64,000 bases of DNA from IMG/VR virus record IMGVR_UViG_3300048672_000851, positions 1 to 64,000 of that record; one strand, given 5' to 3'. Below are positions 54,691-63,729 of the stretch, piece after piece. Each line of letters begins with the position of its first letter. Position 1 is the first letter of the stretch. The position numbers and the translations under genes were made by a program. A model generated the notes under the pieces. The model saw nothing but the letters and a program-made list of their open reading frames with translations, ran no database searches and was not told the origin of the DNA. This DNA comes from a virus.

Positions 54691-56847
54691 TTAAAACGTT
54701 CCAAAATCACTATTTTTAGGCAACCGAAGCATACGCTCTACGTATGTACTAGGTGCATCTAAACCAAGCACCCCAACGTTCCCTATGTGTGTTAATCGGT
54801 TAAAAAACTCAGTAGGAGTCTCATTTGGGTTAAACTGGAATACGTATCTACGAGACAAAATGTAACTCATATCTGGAGCTATGTTTTTCTGTAGTTCTTT
54901 CAGTTCATCAAACGCTTTCTCATACTCTTTCATTGTTGCTTCGTAAGTGGCAACAGACTCATTGTAATCATCCGTAACTACATTGTTTAGTGCATTCTGA
55001 GCCAGCATTGTTGTTTTAAGTAAGTTCTCAGCCCACTCAGTATTCTTAAATCCATACTCATAAGCAGAGTAAATAGCAGCTAAGATAATTAATATTTCTA
55101 CTGCATCATAACCTAGCAAATCAGCTATTTCTTTAATAGCCAGCTTCATTAACTTAGCAATTATGATCTGCTTAATTGTATCAACAGCCAATTGCTTTAA
55201 AAACTCGTATACGCTCATGCCTTGAGGGTTCATCGAAAACAATGAGATTACTATCATTGTAATTTGAACCAGATTTAAAAAATCCTCTGTTAAATACCAA
55301 GGAATTTCTACTTCGTCCTTAGCGTATACAGTAAGGATTAATGAATCACTAAGTATTCTACTTTGGTCAAATATGCCGATACTTTTAAACAAACCAATAA
55401 TTATTGGAAAATAAATATGGTTTTTACTGCTATCTTGATACTCATTTAAGTAGTATTTAGCTACTACTCCGGGATATGTTTCACCAACCCAGATTAAACC
55501 TCTGATTTCTATTTCTACATAAGAGCCAGTGTTAATTTGCTTACGAACATAGAAAGATGAATCATCAGCTTTAACTAAAAGTGTAAATTCAATAAATGGT
55601 CTTGTTACTATCTCTGTAGTTACTGTGCCAACTTCACCTATAACTCCAGCAATAACTTTCTTTTCAGCATACAAGTATCTCACTGAATGGGCATAGTTGT
55701 TATCTTCACCACCTTTGAGATTAATTATGTTGTATTGATCTTTAAGTAAGAATGTCTGTTCTGGACTATTGTAATTAGCTAAGAAATGTTCCCATGTTGC
55801 TTTAGTTCTGAAGTTATTCACATAAGTAGTCAGATAACCAGCGAATTCAAACAAGTAATCTTTAGTTGCTTGTTGTTCTGTAGCTGGACTAACACCAAAT
55901 CCAACGAAAGCATCATCAATTATTTCTGGATCATTCCCTTGTTCCGTAGACATGATGGCATCAGTAACAGTCTCTAACTTAATACCTAGTAACTTTAATG
56001 CTCTGTATACATCTTTAAAGTTCTCATTTTCTTCATGGTCAATGAGATTTACTTTAGTGTTTCTAATAGATACTGTAGGAATGTATTTGTTAGTTATAGC
56101 TGTATTACCAGCTACTATTTCATCAACAATGTCAGGAACATCTACTTGATCCAATGGCAAATAATAAGCTTCGTCAGTACCATACTCAAATACGACTAAA
56201 CTCTTATTTCTGTCCATCCAACCATTAATATTAATTGGAATGTACGTGTATTCTTGTGTGGTTCCGCCAGTAAAGTGAATAGTTAAGTAAACTTCACAAC
56301 CCCACTCTTTTAATACCACTGTAGTAGGTAAGTCCATCCAAGTAACTTTGCTTACTGAGCCAAGTGCATTTATCTCAGGAGGGTAACTACTTAATTCTTT
56401 AGTAGTGCTATTCCATCCCATAAACTCAGGCATGTAACTCGCCTTTAAGTAATAGAATGGATAAATTCTATCTGTCCAGTAAACTCTGTTATATGTAAGC
56501 CAGTTCTTACCAGATTTATCCCAGAATAGTTTCAATAAGTCTGAATATGGATACACAAAACTTTTAGTGTTGCGCCACAGTACATACTCACCATCTACAG
56601 GTAAGATTTCAGGGAAATCGTATTCAATACTGTTTGTATATGTTTGGTTCTCAGAAATTAAATTGTGATAATTCATAACAGAAGCTTTTAAACCTCTGCT
56701 TAGTGTTTCTTTTAAATTATCAGATAAATTTCTGTTATTAAGTACAGAATCTAAACAAGCATCTCTTAATTCAGTACTTTGATTCTTTAATAGTTTCTGT
56801 GTACTGACACCAACTACTATGACCGTTTCATTGTCTAATCCAAGCAT
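54691..56847 (-). CDS. Large virion protein with C-terminal membrane-like segments, 718 residues
   Basis: The first 500 residues are beta-rich and aromatic (YVLWRNTKSFVYPYSDLLKL, GMVWVGETYPGV-type strands). Residues about 535-620 contain hydrophobic helices (QITMIVISLFSMNPQG; VEILIILAAIYSAYEYG) and an Ile/Lys helix, followed by a coiled coil. The N4 counterpart by order is in the gp53-gp54 interval. It may form part of the internal core or the ejection conduit. No enzymatic motif. Confidence 0.66.
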   Translation of the reverse strand: MLGLDNETVIVVGVSTQKLLKNQSTELRDACLDSVLNNRNLSDNLKETLSRGLKASVMNYHNLISENQTYTNSIEYDFPEILPVDGEYVLWRNTKSFVYPYSDLLKLFWDKSGKNWLTYNRVYWTDRIYPFYYLKASYMPEFMGWNSTTKELSSYPPEINALGSVSKVTWMDLPTTVVLKEWGCEVYLTIHFTGGTTQEYTYIPININGWMDRNKSLVVFEYGTDEAYYLPLDQVDVPDIVDEIVAGNTAITNKYIPTVSIRNTKVNLIDHEENENFKDVYRALKLLGIKLETVTDAIMSTEQGNDPEIIDDAFVGFGVSPATEQQATKDYLFEFAGYLTTYVNNFRTKATWEHFLANYNSPEQTFLLKDQYNIINLKGGEDNNYAHSVRYLYAEKKVIAGVIGEVGTVTTEIVTRPFIEFTLLVKADDSSFYVRKQINTGSYVEIEIRGLIWVGETYPGVVAKYYLNEYQDSSKNHIYFPIIIGLFKSIGIFDQSRILSDSLILTVYAKDEVEIPWYLTEDFLNLVQITMIVISLFSMNPQGMSVYEFLKQLAVDTIKQIIIAKLMKLAIKEIADLLGYDAVEILIILAAIYSAYEYGFKNTEWAENLLKTTMLAQNALNNVVTDDYNESVATYEATMKEYEKAFDELKELQKNIAPDMSYILSRRYVFQFNPNETPTEFFNRLTHIGNVGVLGLDAPSTYVERMLRLPKNSDFGTF

Positions 56848-56855
56848 AAATAAAA

Positions 56856-56875
56856 AAGGACGGTTGCCCGTCCTT
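56856..56875 (-). terminator. Intrinsic terminator (leftward)
   Basis: Minus strand AAGGACGG-GCAA-CCGTCCTT followed by TTTTTATTTATG. Confidence 0.88.
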
Positions 56876-56880
56876 CCCTC

Positions 56881-57546
56881 TTAAGGTGTTGCTGGTGGAG
56901 GTGCCACAGGTGTAGCCCCAATCCCTTGAATCGCTTTAAGGGCAACTACATTGATATTACCATCATGCATCCCTGTATCAAGTGGATCAACGTTAGGGTC
57001 AACAGATTTTTGAATTGACCACACATCAGAAAGTATTTTAAGTAGTTTCTGTTCTGCATCACGCAAGAAACCATCACCTTGACGAGTGTACAATTCTTTC
57101 TGTTTACCAATAATACCTGCTACAGCAACACCATCAATTAAGTCTTTAAACTGAGCTTCTTCAGTCTTCACCTTAGCTTCCAATAACAGTTTTTCTGTAT
57201 TGGTTCGAGCTAGTTGTAATTCTAAAATAGCAATTTCTTTATCTGCTTTAATTAGGTTCTTTTCAACTAACTGTTTTTCTACCAGTGATTTCTGTGTTTC
57301 TGCTTCTACTTGTGCCTTTTGAGCCAAGATTAAAGCAGCCTGATTATTGGCTGCTTCTACAGAAGTTACATACTGAATGCTCTGTGCTAAAACTGTATTC
57401 AAAGAACCAAGATAAATTTCAGCATATTCTTTACTACCAATACGCTTAGCTTGAAACTGCTCATTTAACTGAGCGTAAACTCTTGCCATTAGTACATCGA
57501 ATACGCCTGTACTACCATTTGTGATTTGTTCTACAGTAATAGCCAT
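56881..57546 (-). CDS. Coiled-coil virion protein, 221 residues (N4 gp54-like position)
   Basis: N-terminal helices (GVFDVLMARVYAQLNEQFQA) are followed by a long continuous coiled coil (QKAQVEAETQKSLVEKQLVE onward, residues about 75-130) and a Pro-rich end. Such a protein follows the capsid gene in N4-like phages and is a virion component. Partner and site unknown. Confidence 0.66.
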   Translation of the reverse strand: MAITVEQITNGSTGVFDVLMARVYAQLNEQFQAKRIGSKEYAEIYLGSLNTVLAQSIQYVTSVEAANNQAALILAQKAQVEAETQKSLVEKQLVEKNLIKADKEIAILELQLARTNTEKLLLEAKVKTEEAQFKDLIDGVAVAGIIGKQKELYTRQGDGFLRDAEQKLLKILSDVWSIQKSVDPNVDPLDTGMHDGNINVVALKAIQGIGATPVAPPPATP

Positions 57547-57552
57547 AGTTTA

Positions 57553-58176
57553 TTAACCTACACGAGCACGTTGAGTATGAGCCAGTTGAGCTAATTCTTC
57601 TTTGGTCAATGGTGGCAGAATTTCAATAGCAAATTCATTTACCAAGTAACCTTCACGAACTTCAATGCCCTTTTCTTTCTTCATTTTGAATTGTTGGAAC
57701 TTACGTTCACGCAACATATCAAGGAATACACATTCAACATGTGTTTCAACGTTAAATGGAATTGCACGACGAATAGTACCAACTACATCGTTACCAAAAG
57801 TGAAGATCTCAGCTTCGTATTCAGATTTACTTGGATTCATACAAGTAACACGTACACGAATTAATTTATGTGCTTCTTTACGCTTACGAGCTTTGTAAGC
57901 TGTGTCTGATTCATCTGGATAACGATCCAATGATTTAAATTGTAGTTCCAGTTCTTCACCAGTTTCAGATAATTCTTTACCTGCTTCTTCAACAGTGTTT
58001 AATACTTCTTTGGCTTGGAAATGAGCAATGATAAGTTCTTTTAACTTGGCTTCGCCAGATTTATGATGGAAGTGAATATCTTCGGCATCACAAATGTCTT
58101 TTAATTTTTCTAAACGGTCTTCATCTTCCAGACCTTCTAAAAGTGCATCTAATTTTTCTACTGTGTATTGTGACAT
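57553..58176 (-). CDS. Virion-associated protein with N-terminal HeH/SAP-like helix, 207 residues
   Basis: The N-terminus (EDEDRLEKLKDICDAEDIHF, then GEAKLKELIIAHF) resembles a HeH/LEM or SAP helix-extended-helix module. The C-terminal half is a beta-rich domain (IRVRVTCMNPSKSEYEAEIF; VETHVECVFLDMLRERKFQQ). By order it fits the small gene downstream of the capsid gene in N4. Role unknown; possibly capsid-associated or DNA-binding. Confidence 0.63.
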   Translation of the reverse strand: MSQYTVEKLDALLEGLEDEDRLEKLKDICDAEDIHFHHKSGEAKLKELIIAHFQAKEVLNTVEEAGKELSETGEELELQFKSLDRYPDESDTAYKARKRKEAHKLIRVRVTCMNPSKSEYEAEIFTFGNDVVGTIRRAIPFNVETHVECVFLDMLRERKFQQFKMKKEKGIEVREGYLVNEFAIEILPPLTKEELAQLAHTQRARVG

Positions 58177-58203
58177 GGTTTTTTCCTTATTACTTAGAGA
58201 AAA

Positions 58204-58224
58204 AAGCCCCCATTAAGGGGGCTT
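58204..58224 (-). terminator. Intrinsic terminator (leftward) after capsid gene
   Basis: Minus strand AAGCCCCC-TTAAT-GGGGGCTT followed by TTTTCTC. Confidence 0.9.
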
Positions 58225-58238
58225 AATTTAGTAGTACA

Positions 58239-59663
58239 TTACCACTTGGCAACTGTTTTGCAAAGTGCAATACGTTCTGGACGAGTTACCAGAATACCGT
58301 AGTACCATTTGATTGACATGAAGCCAGATTCACCGTATGGATCTGTGCGGTCAGCAGTTTCTTCGCCCGGTTTTTTGTGGAAGATCTTGAACTTAGTTGA
58401 AGAACCACCAGTTTGGAAACCGATTGTAGTAAACGCATCTGAACCAACAACCAACATTGGGAATACATCGTACTTCTCAGTAACACCGTCAGTAGATGAA
58501 CGGTAGCCAGAGTTAGCTGTTACAGTAGCACCAGCACGCGCCCAGTACATCATTTCTGGAACCACGATTACACGGAAGTCTGCAACTTTACCGATTTCAC
58601 CTTCGGCCAGAGTAGTACCAGCAGCGTAGTGTTCAGCAGCAACCCAAGCAGGTTCACCAAAGTAATCAGTCATCTGTTCCAGCATTGGGATCAATTCAGA
58701 ACCAACGTACATGAAACGAGCATTGTTGATTACTTTGGTATCAATCATACGAGTACCAGTAACCATCTTGGTATCACGAGGACAACGGTTGTTATCCAAG
58801 TCAATAGACAGACGTTTCAAACTTGCGTAAGAAATTACTGAAGGAGTACCTTCACCTGTCATTGTACCGTTTGATGTTGCAGTACCACCATAACGAACTA
58901 CACCAGCAGCGTTCAACAAGTCAATTTGCAATGCATCTTCAGTGATTTCGTTAGCACCTAAGATCATTTCACGGTTAACGTGTTGCAGCAAATCTGCATC
59001 AGTATCGAAATCCAGAGATTCTTGCGTGTATTCGGTGAAGAAACCGAACTTAGCAAAAGTACCTTTCAGTTCACGACGTTTGAAACCAACTCGGTTAACA
59101 CGACCACCGTTTTCAGTCAGTGATGGTAATTTACCAGAGATGTAACCAACGTCTTTAGATGAACCATACAGGTTGCCTGCTACTGGTACAGCAGATTCAG
59201 AATCAACAATGATAATGTTGTACGGAGCAACAATAGCATTGGCTTTAGCAGCAGCGTAGTTAGCGCCCGGAATACCTAATTCTTTGCTCAGAATTAAGAA
59301 AGCTTTAGCTTCAGCTTGAGTTGTTGCTTGTGTTGAGTTTGAACCTTCACCAACAGCATATTTAGTGGTGTACAAACCTTCTTTTACCAGAGAGATCTTG
59401 ATGGTCTTTTCTACAGTAGTAGAAGCACCAGCAGCATCAATACCCATGTCGTTGATGTTGGCATCATCTAACAATGGAATGTATTGATAAACTTTGATCT
59501 CCTTACCCATGTTTTTAGGCATGTTGGTAGTGTCTGCCAATTGAGAGAAGTACTGTTGTTTCTTCGCTTCAATCAGTGCCTTTTTGATCCAGTAAAAGGT
59601 ATTAAACTGTGTGCCAACTGTACTTGGAGTACCGCCAGTTGGGTTATTATACTTCATCGTCAT
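58239..59663 (-). CDS. Major capsid protein (N4 gp56-like)
   Basis: 474 residues from ATG 59663 after AGAAGGAATGAGTT. The N-terminus ([20 protein letters not shown], then [20 protein letters not shown]) matches the N-arm region of N4-group capsid proteins. The body is rich in Gly, Thr and Ala with an [20 protein letters not shown] segment. Codons are more uniform and favour highly used forms (gaa, ggt, aac), as in the most abundant phage protein. It follows portal and scaffold-like genes, the usual order. Its own terminator follows. Confidence 0.87.
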   Translation of the reverse strand: MTMKYNNPTGGTPSTVGTQFNTFYWIKKALIEAKKQQYFSQLADTTNMPKNMGKEIKVYQYIPLLDDANINDMGIDAAGASTTVEKTIKISLVKEGLYTTKYAVGEGSNSTQATTQAEAKAFLILSKELGIPGANYAAAKANAIVAPYNIIIVDSESAVPVAGNLYGSSKDVGYISGKLPSLTENGGRVNRVGFKRRELKGTFAKFGFFTEYTQESLDFDTDADLLQHVNREMILGANEITEDALQIDLLNAAGVVRYGGTATSNGTMTGEGTPSVISYASLKRLSIDLDNNRCPRDTKMVTGTRMIDTKVINNARFMYVGSELIPMLEQMTDYFGEPAWVAAEHYAAGTTLAEGEIGKVADFRVIVVPEMMYWARAGATVTANSGYRSSTDGVTEKYDVFPMLVVGSDAFTTIGFQTGGSSTKFKIFHKKPGEETADRTDPYGESGFMSIKWYYGILVTRPERIALCKTVAKW

Positions 59664-59675
59664 AACTCATTCCTT

Positions 59676-60836
59676 CTAATAGCGATTTGCAGAAAGTTTT
59701 TCAAATTCATCATCTGATAAATCCAATGGATTAAAATCAGACTGTTTACTTGTTGTAGTCTTCGCCTTAACTGGTGAAGCTACTTGCTTTTGTTTTCTTA
59801 CTGTCTGTGGATCAACTACATTAGACGGTTTACTTGCTGGTTTAACTACACGTTTTGGAACTACAGTGGCTTGTTGAGCTTGTTGTTCACGTACATGTTG
59901 TTCGTACAGATCGTTGCCTGTCTGGATGTAAGCTTGATAATCACTTACTGAATTACTAATTTGGCCTAACATTCTCCGTCTTTGTACTTCAGCGGATACA
60001 TGTTCAAATAGCGATTTCCCTGTACTATCTGGAACCATGTGATCATGAAGTTGACGTAAAATTTCAGGATTATTGTAAATCTCTCCGCGACTATCATTAT
60101 CCCACTGTTTAGTGACAACTGTGTTTAACTTAGCAAAATGATTACTGTCTTTCAGTTCATTAATTACTTCATCTAATACCACATCATTATCACTTACAGC
60201 TTTAGCTGTTGGAACATACTTATCACCAAGTGATTTATCTAAGTCCAACGGATCTAAATTACTGTCAGCTAATAGTTTAGCTATTGCTTCTGGATTCTTA
60301 TTCTTAACGTCAATCAAGAAAGCAATTTCATTTTCGTCCAAAAGTTTATTTTGTTCAAGTGTTTTAAGCAATTTCATATGGGGTTTAATGCCAGCCATCT
60401 TCTTATGATAATTGGCACCCATTTGAATTAGCTGAATTGCTTCATCAACACTCTTTAGTTTGATTTCACCACCATTAGCTTTAATTGGTGTATTTAAAAT
60501 ACGATCCAATTCACTTTTATGGTTTAATTCTTCTGGCTTAGCTTCAGGTTTACTTTCTTCTGAATCATCACTTTCTTCTTGTTCTTCTGATTCATCAGTA
60601 TTTTGATCATCTTTAGATTCATCTTCAGATGATTCTTCGTCTTCGATTTGTTCGCCTTCTTCGCCAGAATCTTCGTCATCATCTTGATTCTCTTGTTCTT
60701 CTGAACCAGATTCATCTTGATCTTCAGATTCTTCTTCTACTTCGGCTTCAACTTCTTCTTCATTGTCTGTAACTTCTTCTGGTTCAGACATATTCAGAAT
60801 ATCATCATCAGACATTTCTAGAAAATTTTTAGACAT
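59676..60836 (-). CDS. Acidic scaffold-like protein (N4 gp57 position)
   Basis: 386 residues. The first 105 residues are nearly all Glu, Asp, Ser and Gln (e.g. EEVEAEVEEESEDQDESGSE), the middle is helical (ELDRILNTPIKANGGEIKLK onward), and the end is basic (VPKRVVKPASKPSNV; VKAKTTTSKQSDFN). An acidic helical protein between portal and capsid genes with a basic C-terminus is typical of scaffolding proteins, whose C-terminus binds capsid subunits. Scaffold function is inferred. Confidence 0.68.
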   Translation of the reverse strand: MSKNFLEMSDDDILNMSEPEEVTDNEEEVEAEVEEESEDQDESGSEEQENQDDDEDSGEEGEQIEDEESSEDESKDDQNTDESEEQEESDDSEESKPEAKPEELNHKSELDRILNTPIKANGGEIKLKSVDEAIQLIQMGANYHKKMAGIKPHMKLLKTLEQNKLLDENEIAFLIDVKNKNPEAIAKLLADSNLDPLDLDKSLGDKYVPTAKAVSDNDVVLDEVINELKDSNHFAKLNTVVTKQWDNDSRGEIYNNPEILRQLHDHMVPDSTGKSLFEHVSAEVQRRRMLGQISNSVSDYQAYIQTGNDLYEQHVREQQAQQATVVPKRVVKPASKPSNVVDPQTVRKQKQVASPVKAKTTTSKQSDFNPLDLSDDEFEKLSANRY

Positions 60837-60841
60837 GGTTA

Positions 60842-61177
60842 TTATTCCTCTGTTTCCATTTCAGCCTGTGCTTCTTTTAATTGTTTAAGGTAATCGGCTG
60901 CTTCTACTGCGGGTGAATGAATTGAATTTAAATAACGGTGAAATGCAGTTACACCATCAAGAGATTTTTTAATTGATTCTTGAACCAATGGATTTTTTTC
61001 AACATCTTCTCGTGAAGCTGCTTGAAGTAAGTCAGCAGGAAACTTTTTCAAATAACCTTCAAGAACCAACTCTTGAAAATCTGGATTAGCTTTTAAACGA
61101 TCCAGTTTTTCTTTCTGTTTAACTAACAACTCACATTGCTCAATTAATTCATTAAGATCTTCAGTTGTAACTTCCAT
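60842..61177 (-). CDS. Small helical protein between portal and scaffold genes, 111 residues
   Basis: Starts at ATG 61177 after GAGGAAATTACG. All-helical and charged (MEVTTEDLNELIEQCELLVK; ending KQLKEAQAEMETEE). Position matches N4 gp58. Possibly an assembly factor. Confidence 0.63.
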   Translation of the reverse strand: MEVTTEDLNELIEQCELLVKQKEKLDRLKANPDFQELVLEGYLKKFPADLLQAASREDVEKNPLVQESIKKSLDGVTAFHRYLNSIHSPAVEAADYLKQLKEAQAEMETEE

Positions 61178-61194
61178 CGTAATTTCCTCGTGTC

Positions 61195-61216
61195 CTCCCC
61201 CATATTTCAGGGGGAG
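61195..61216 (-). promoter_or_regulatory. Hairpin between portal and gp58-like genes
   Basis: CTCCCCC-ATATTTCA-GGGGGAG, 7 bp, without U-run, in the leader of the gp58-like gene. Confidence 0.55.
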
Positions 61217-61227
61217 ATTTCTGTTAA

Positions 61228-63348
61228 TTACTCTTTTGTAGATTTAGCTTTCGCGCTTTCTTTTAAGAGTGTTTCTTGTGCTTTTACCATACCTTGTTCA
61301 CGAATCTTTTGTAATTCGCGTTCTTGGTTAGTTCCTGTTTCCTCTTGAACATAATTCAAGAGACTTTCATCAGCTTCATTGTTATGCTTGCGAGCTTTAG
61401 CAATTTCAGCCTGAGTTTTACCTTCATTTAATCCAACATTACTTAATGCTGCTTGTGCCTTAGCATTTGCTTCATTAATTTGTGCTCTTAACAACTCAAC
61501 TTCCAATTTAGCTTTCTCAACTGCAATTGGATCTGGTTGTGGATTATATTCTTCAATCTTCTTCGCTAACAATGGCATTTTACGTAATTTAGCAATATCA
61601 CTTAACAACATTTTTGTGATATTGAAATCCATATTGTTACCCATTGTTTGCAGCATGTAGGCTAATTCTTCTGCCTTTTGATTGTCAACTTCTGCTGTTG
61701 AAATAGCTAGTTTTAAATCAAAATTACCTGCTAAATCATCTCTACGTACCTGAACAAAACGATTGTTAGTGATACGTACAGTTTCTTCTTCAGATAACCA
61801 CACTGCATTCATTGCAATGATCTTACGGCCAATAGTCTTAAGTCCTTCTGCCAGTCTCCGTAAGATTTCCAAATCACGTTTACTAGTCGCATCCAACGCA
61901 CTACGAACGCCTGTAGCCGTATTCCCTAAAGCCTGACCACTGATACCACCTGAGAAGGATTTAACCCCTGTCAGCGATTCTGCTTCGCTTTGTTGAAGCT
62001 GGAGCATAGTATAAGCCGACTGAGGAATTTCAGGAAATTTATGTACATGGAACGCTTGTTCTGGGTTAACCCCCGGATTGAATGCGTAGTCATCCCCTTC
62101 CTTGAACCGCTTCAAATTTAACGTATCCAGAATGCCCTTGGCGTAACCAATTTGACCATTGGCACTTCTGGCCATCAAATCGACCATACCCCTTGTAACG
62201 GCTCCTATGATCTTCTGGTTGTCTTCTAACAACTCAGCATCACATTCACCATAGTTTTCTTCAAACACAGGTAAGTATTGTGCAATAGAGAATGGCAGTG
62301 ATTTATCTGGAAACGGGTTTTCTTCCAGCAAAATCATTGTATCGCCCACAAACGTAGCTACGATTGGCTTAGTAATACCAGAACCATCAATATCCCAGTA
62401 ACCCCAATACTCGTAACACACTAACTTCTGTCTTGGCTTATCACTGAAGTTAAATTTCTTATCATTGAAATCAATATCTTCAGCAGCTAAGTAATCAACA
62501 TTGATATTATCTAGTTGATCCAGATTCTTATAATTCTTATTGCTTTTCTTTAAGTCAGACAGAGTAGTTGTGTATTTATAAATTACAAATGATGCTTTAG
62601 ATAAATCACCTTTAGCGGTTGGATCAATCATTACATGTTTGTAATTACACACTTCAATCGTAGGGCAGTTCTTAACTACTCTAGATTTCTTAACCATCTC
62701 TGTTCTAACAAAAGAAGGTACAACTGGAATTTGATTTTCCATTGTTAGTTGTAATGCTTCTTTCCATTCTTTTGGAACAGTAGCTTCAAATTGGTGTGGA
62801 TCACCTTGAGATAATTGTTGAACCATTTCTAATTCTGCTAAGTCATCTGGACTAGCAGCTTGAATGTATTCATAAATATCTTCTTCTTCTTCGTATTCTT
62901 CTTCGGCGTATTCCCAACCTACTTTGCATATTACTGTCCCTGTATTTACAGCAGCACGTACATAGTCATTAATAAACTTAACTTTATTAATTTTAGTATT
63001 GAATTGGTTGTTAATTACTAATTGGTTCTGCTCTGCTGCAAATTGATCATCAGCAGCTACAGGTTCAATGTTGAATAAGTCATCAGTACTTAAGAATGGT
63101 TCAGATAAAGATGCATAACGCCATTCAGCTTGTTTACGAATAAGCCGAGGTGTAATTGATGAACGTCCTTTAATCTTCTTTACAGCAGCAGTGTTGGATA
63201 CATTCAATAAATCCATGTAACCATCAATCTTTCTTACTTGCTCGCTATGAATAGACTGGACTTCAGTTAAGTCTTTCTTTAAATCACTAACTTTAGGTTC
63301 ATTAGACCAGCTAGTTAGCTTTACGATTTCTGGCTTATCTTCAATCAT
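61228..63348 (-). CDS. Portal protein (N4 gp59-like)
   Basis: 706 residues, close to the size of N4 gp59. Portal-type features include the KIKGRSSITPRLIRKQAEWR entry region, a long wing with an acidic loop (YAEEEYEEEEDIYEYIQAAS), the stem-crown region AMNAVWLSEEETVRITNNRF, and a C-terminal coiled coil (VEKAKLELELLRAQINEANA-type). It forms the dodecameric ring through which DNA enters and leaves. Codons at 61.83-62.24 kb are a G+C-rich patch. Confidence 0.88.
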   Translation of the reverse strand: MIEDKPEIVKLTSWSNEPKVSDLKKDLTEVQSIHSEQVRKIDGYMDLLNVSNTAAVKKIKGRSSITPRLIRKQAEWRYASLSEPFLSTDDLFNIEPVAADDQFAAEQNQLVINNQFNTKINKVKFINDYVRAAVNTGTVICKVGWEYAEEEYEEEEDIYEYIQAASPDDLAELEMVQQLSQGDPHQFEATVPKEWKEALQLTMENQIPVVPSFVRTEMVKKSRVVKNCPTIEVCNYKHVMIDPTAKGDLSKASFVIYKYTTTLSDLKKSNKNYKNLDQLDNINVDYLAAEDIDFNDKKFNFSDKPRQKLVCYEYWGYWDIDGSGITKPIVATFVGDTMILLEENPFPDKSLPFSIAQYLPVFEENYGECDAELLEDNQKIIGAVTRGMVDLMARSANGQIGYAKGILDTLNLKRFKEGDDYAFNPGVNPEQAFHVHKFPEIPQSAYTMLQLQQSEAESLTGVKSFSGGISGQALGNTATGVRSALDATSKRDLEILRRLAEGLKTIGRKIIAMNAVWLSEEETVRITNNRFVQVRRDDLAGNFDLKLAISTAEVDNQKAEELAYMLQTMGNNMDFNITKMLLSDIAKLRKMPLLAKKIEEYNPQPDPIAVEKAKLEVELLRAQINEANAKAQAALSNVGLNEGKTQAEIAKARKHNNEADESLLNYVQEETGTNQERELQKIREQGMVKAQETLLKESAKAKSTKE

Positions 63349-63386
63349 AGATGTTCCTTAAAGTGGTCATGTAGCTTAACAGACCA

Positions 63387-63404
63387 AAGGGGCAAAAGCC
63401 CCTT
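63387..63404 (-). terminator. Hairpin, weak terminator
   Basis: AAGGGGC-AAAA-GCCCCTT overlapping the stop of the upstream gene; on the minus strand only three T follow, so it is probably leaky and lets transcripts reach the portal gene. Confidence 0.55.
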
Positions 63405-63729
63405 ATCTTAACCAAATATTAGACATGTTTTCCACAGCAAGAACAAAAGCTTCCTTGAGTTCGGATACCAGAATGTTAGTAGGTACCCCTGATCCAGTAT
63501 CAGCTAAACTCCACTGAATAGTATCTGAGTCAGCTTTACCGGACAACTCGCAAGCTTTAATAGCTCTGGCCATACGGTCTTGTGCTGCTTCATTAGCATC
63601 AAAGTATAAGCCAGATTGAGTAATTACAACCGCTTTTTCCAGTAAGTTCTTACGAGTAGATACAAATAATTCTACTTCTTTTTCTGCTTGGATCTGAGCA
63701 GTAGTTTTAATAGTTTCAGGCTTGAACAT
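63403..63729 (-). CDS. DUF4376-like small protein, 108 residues
   Basis: N-terminal coiled coil (AQIQAEKEVELFVSTRKNLL), then YFDANEAAQDRMARAIKACE, QWSLADTGSGVPTNILVSEL and a terminal VENMSNIWLR. This pattern (residues R..RI, then W-x-x-A/D-N, then ELxEAL) resembles DUF4376, found at the end of tail-fibre or associated genes. It overlaps the upstream gene by 14 nt. Confidence 0.6.
   Translation of the reverse strand: MFKPETIKTTAQIQAEKEVELFVSTRKNLLEKAVVITQSGLYFDANEAAQDRMARAIKACELSGKADSDTIQWSLADTGSGVPTNILVSELKEAFVLAVENMSNIWLR

Noticed and set aside
60524-60715. Lys-rich minus-strand frame
   Set aside because: Out-of-frame shadow of the acidic Glu/Asp codons of the scaffold-like gene.
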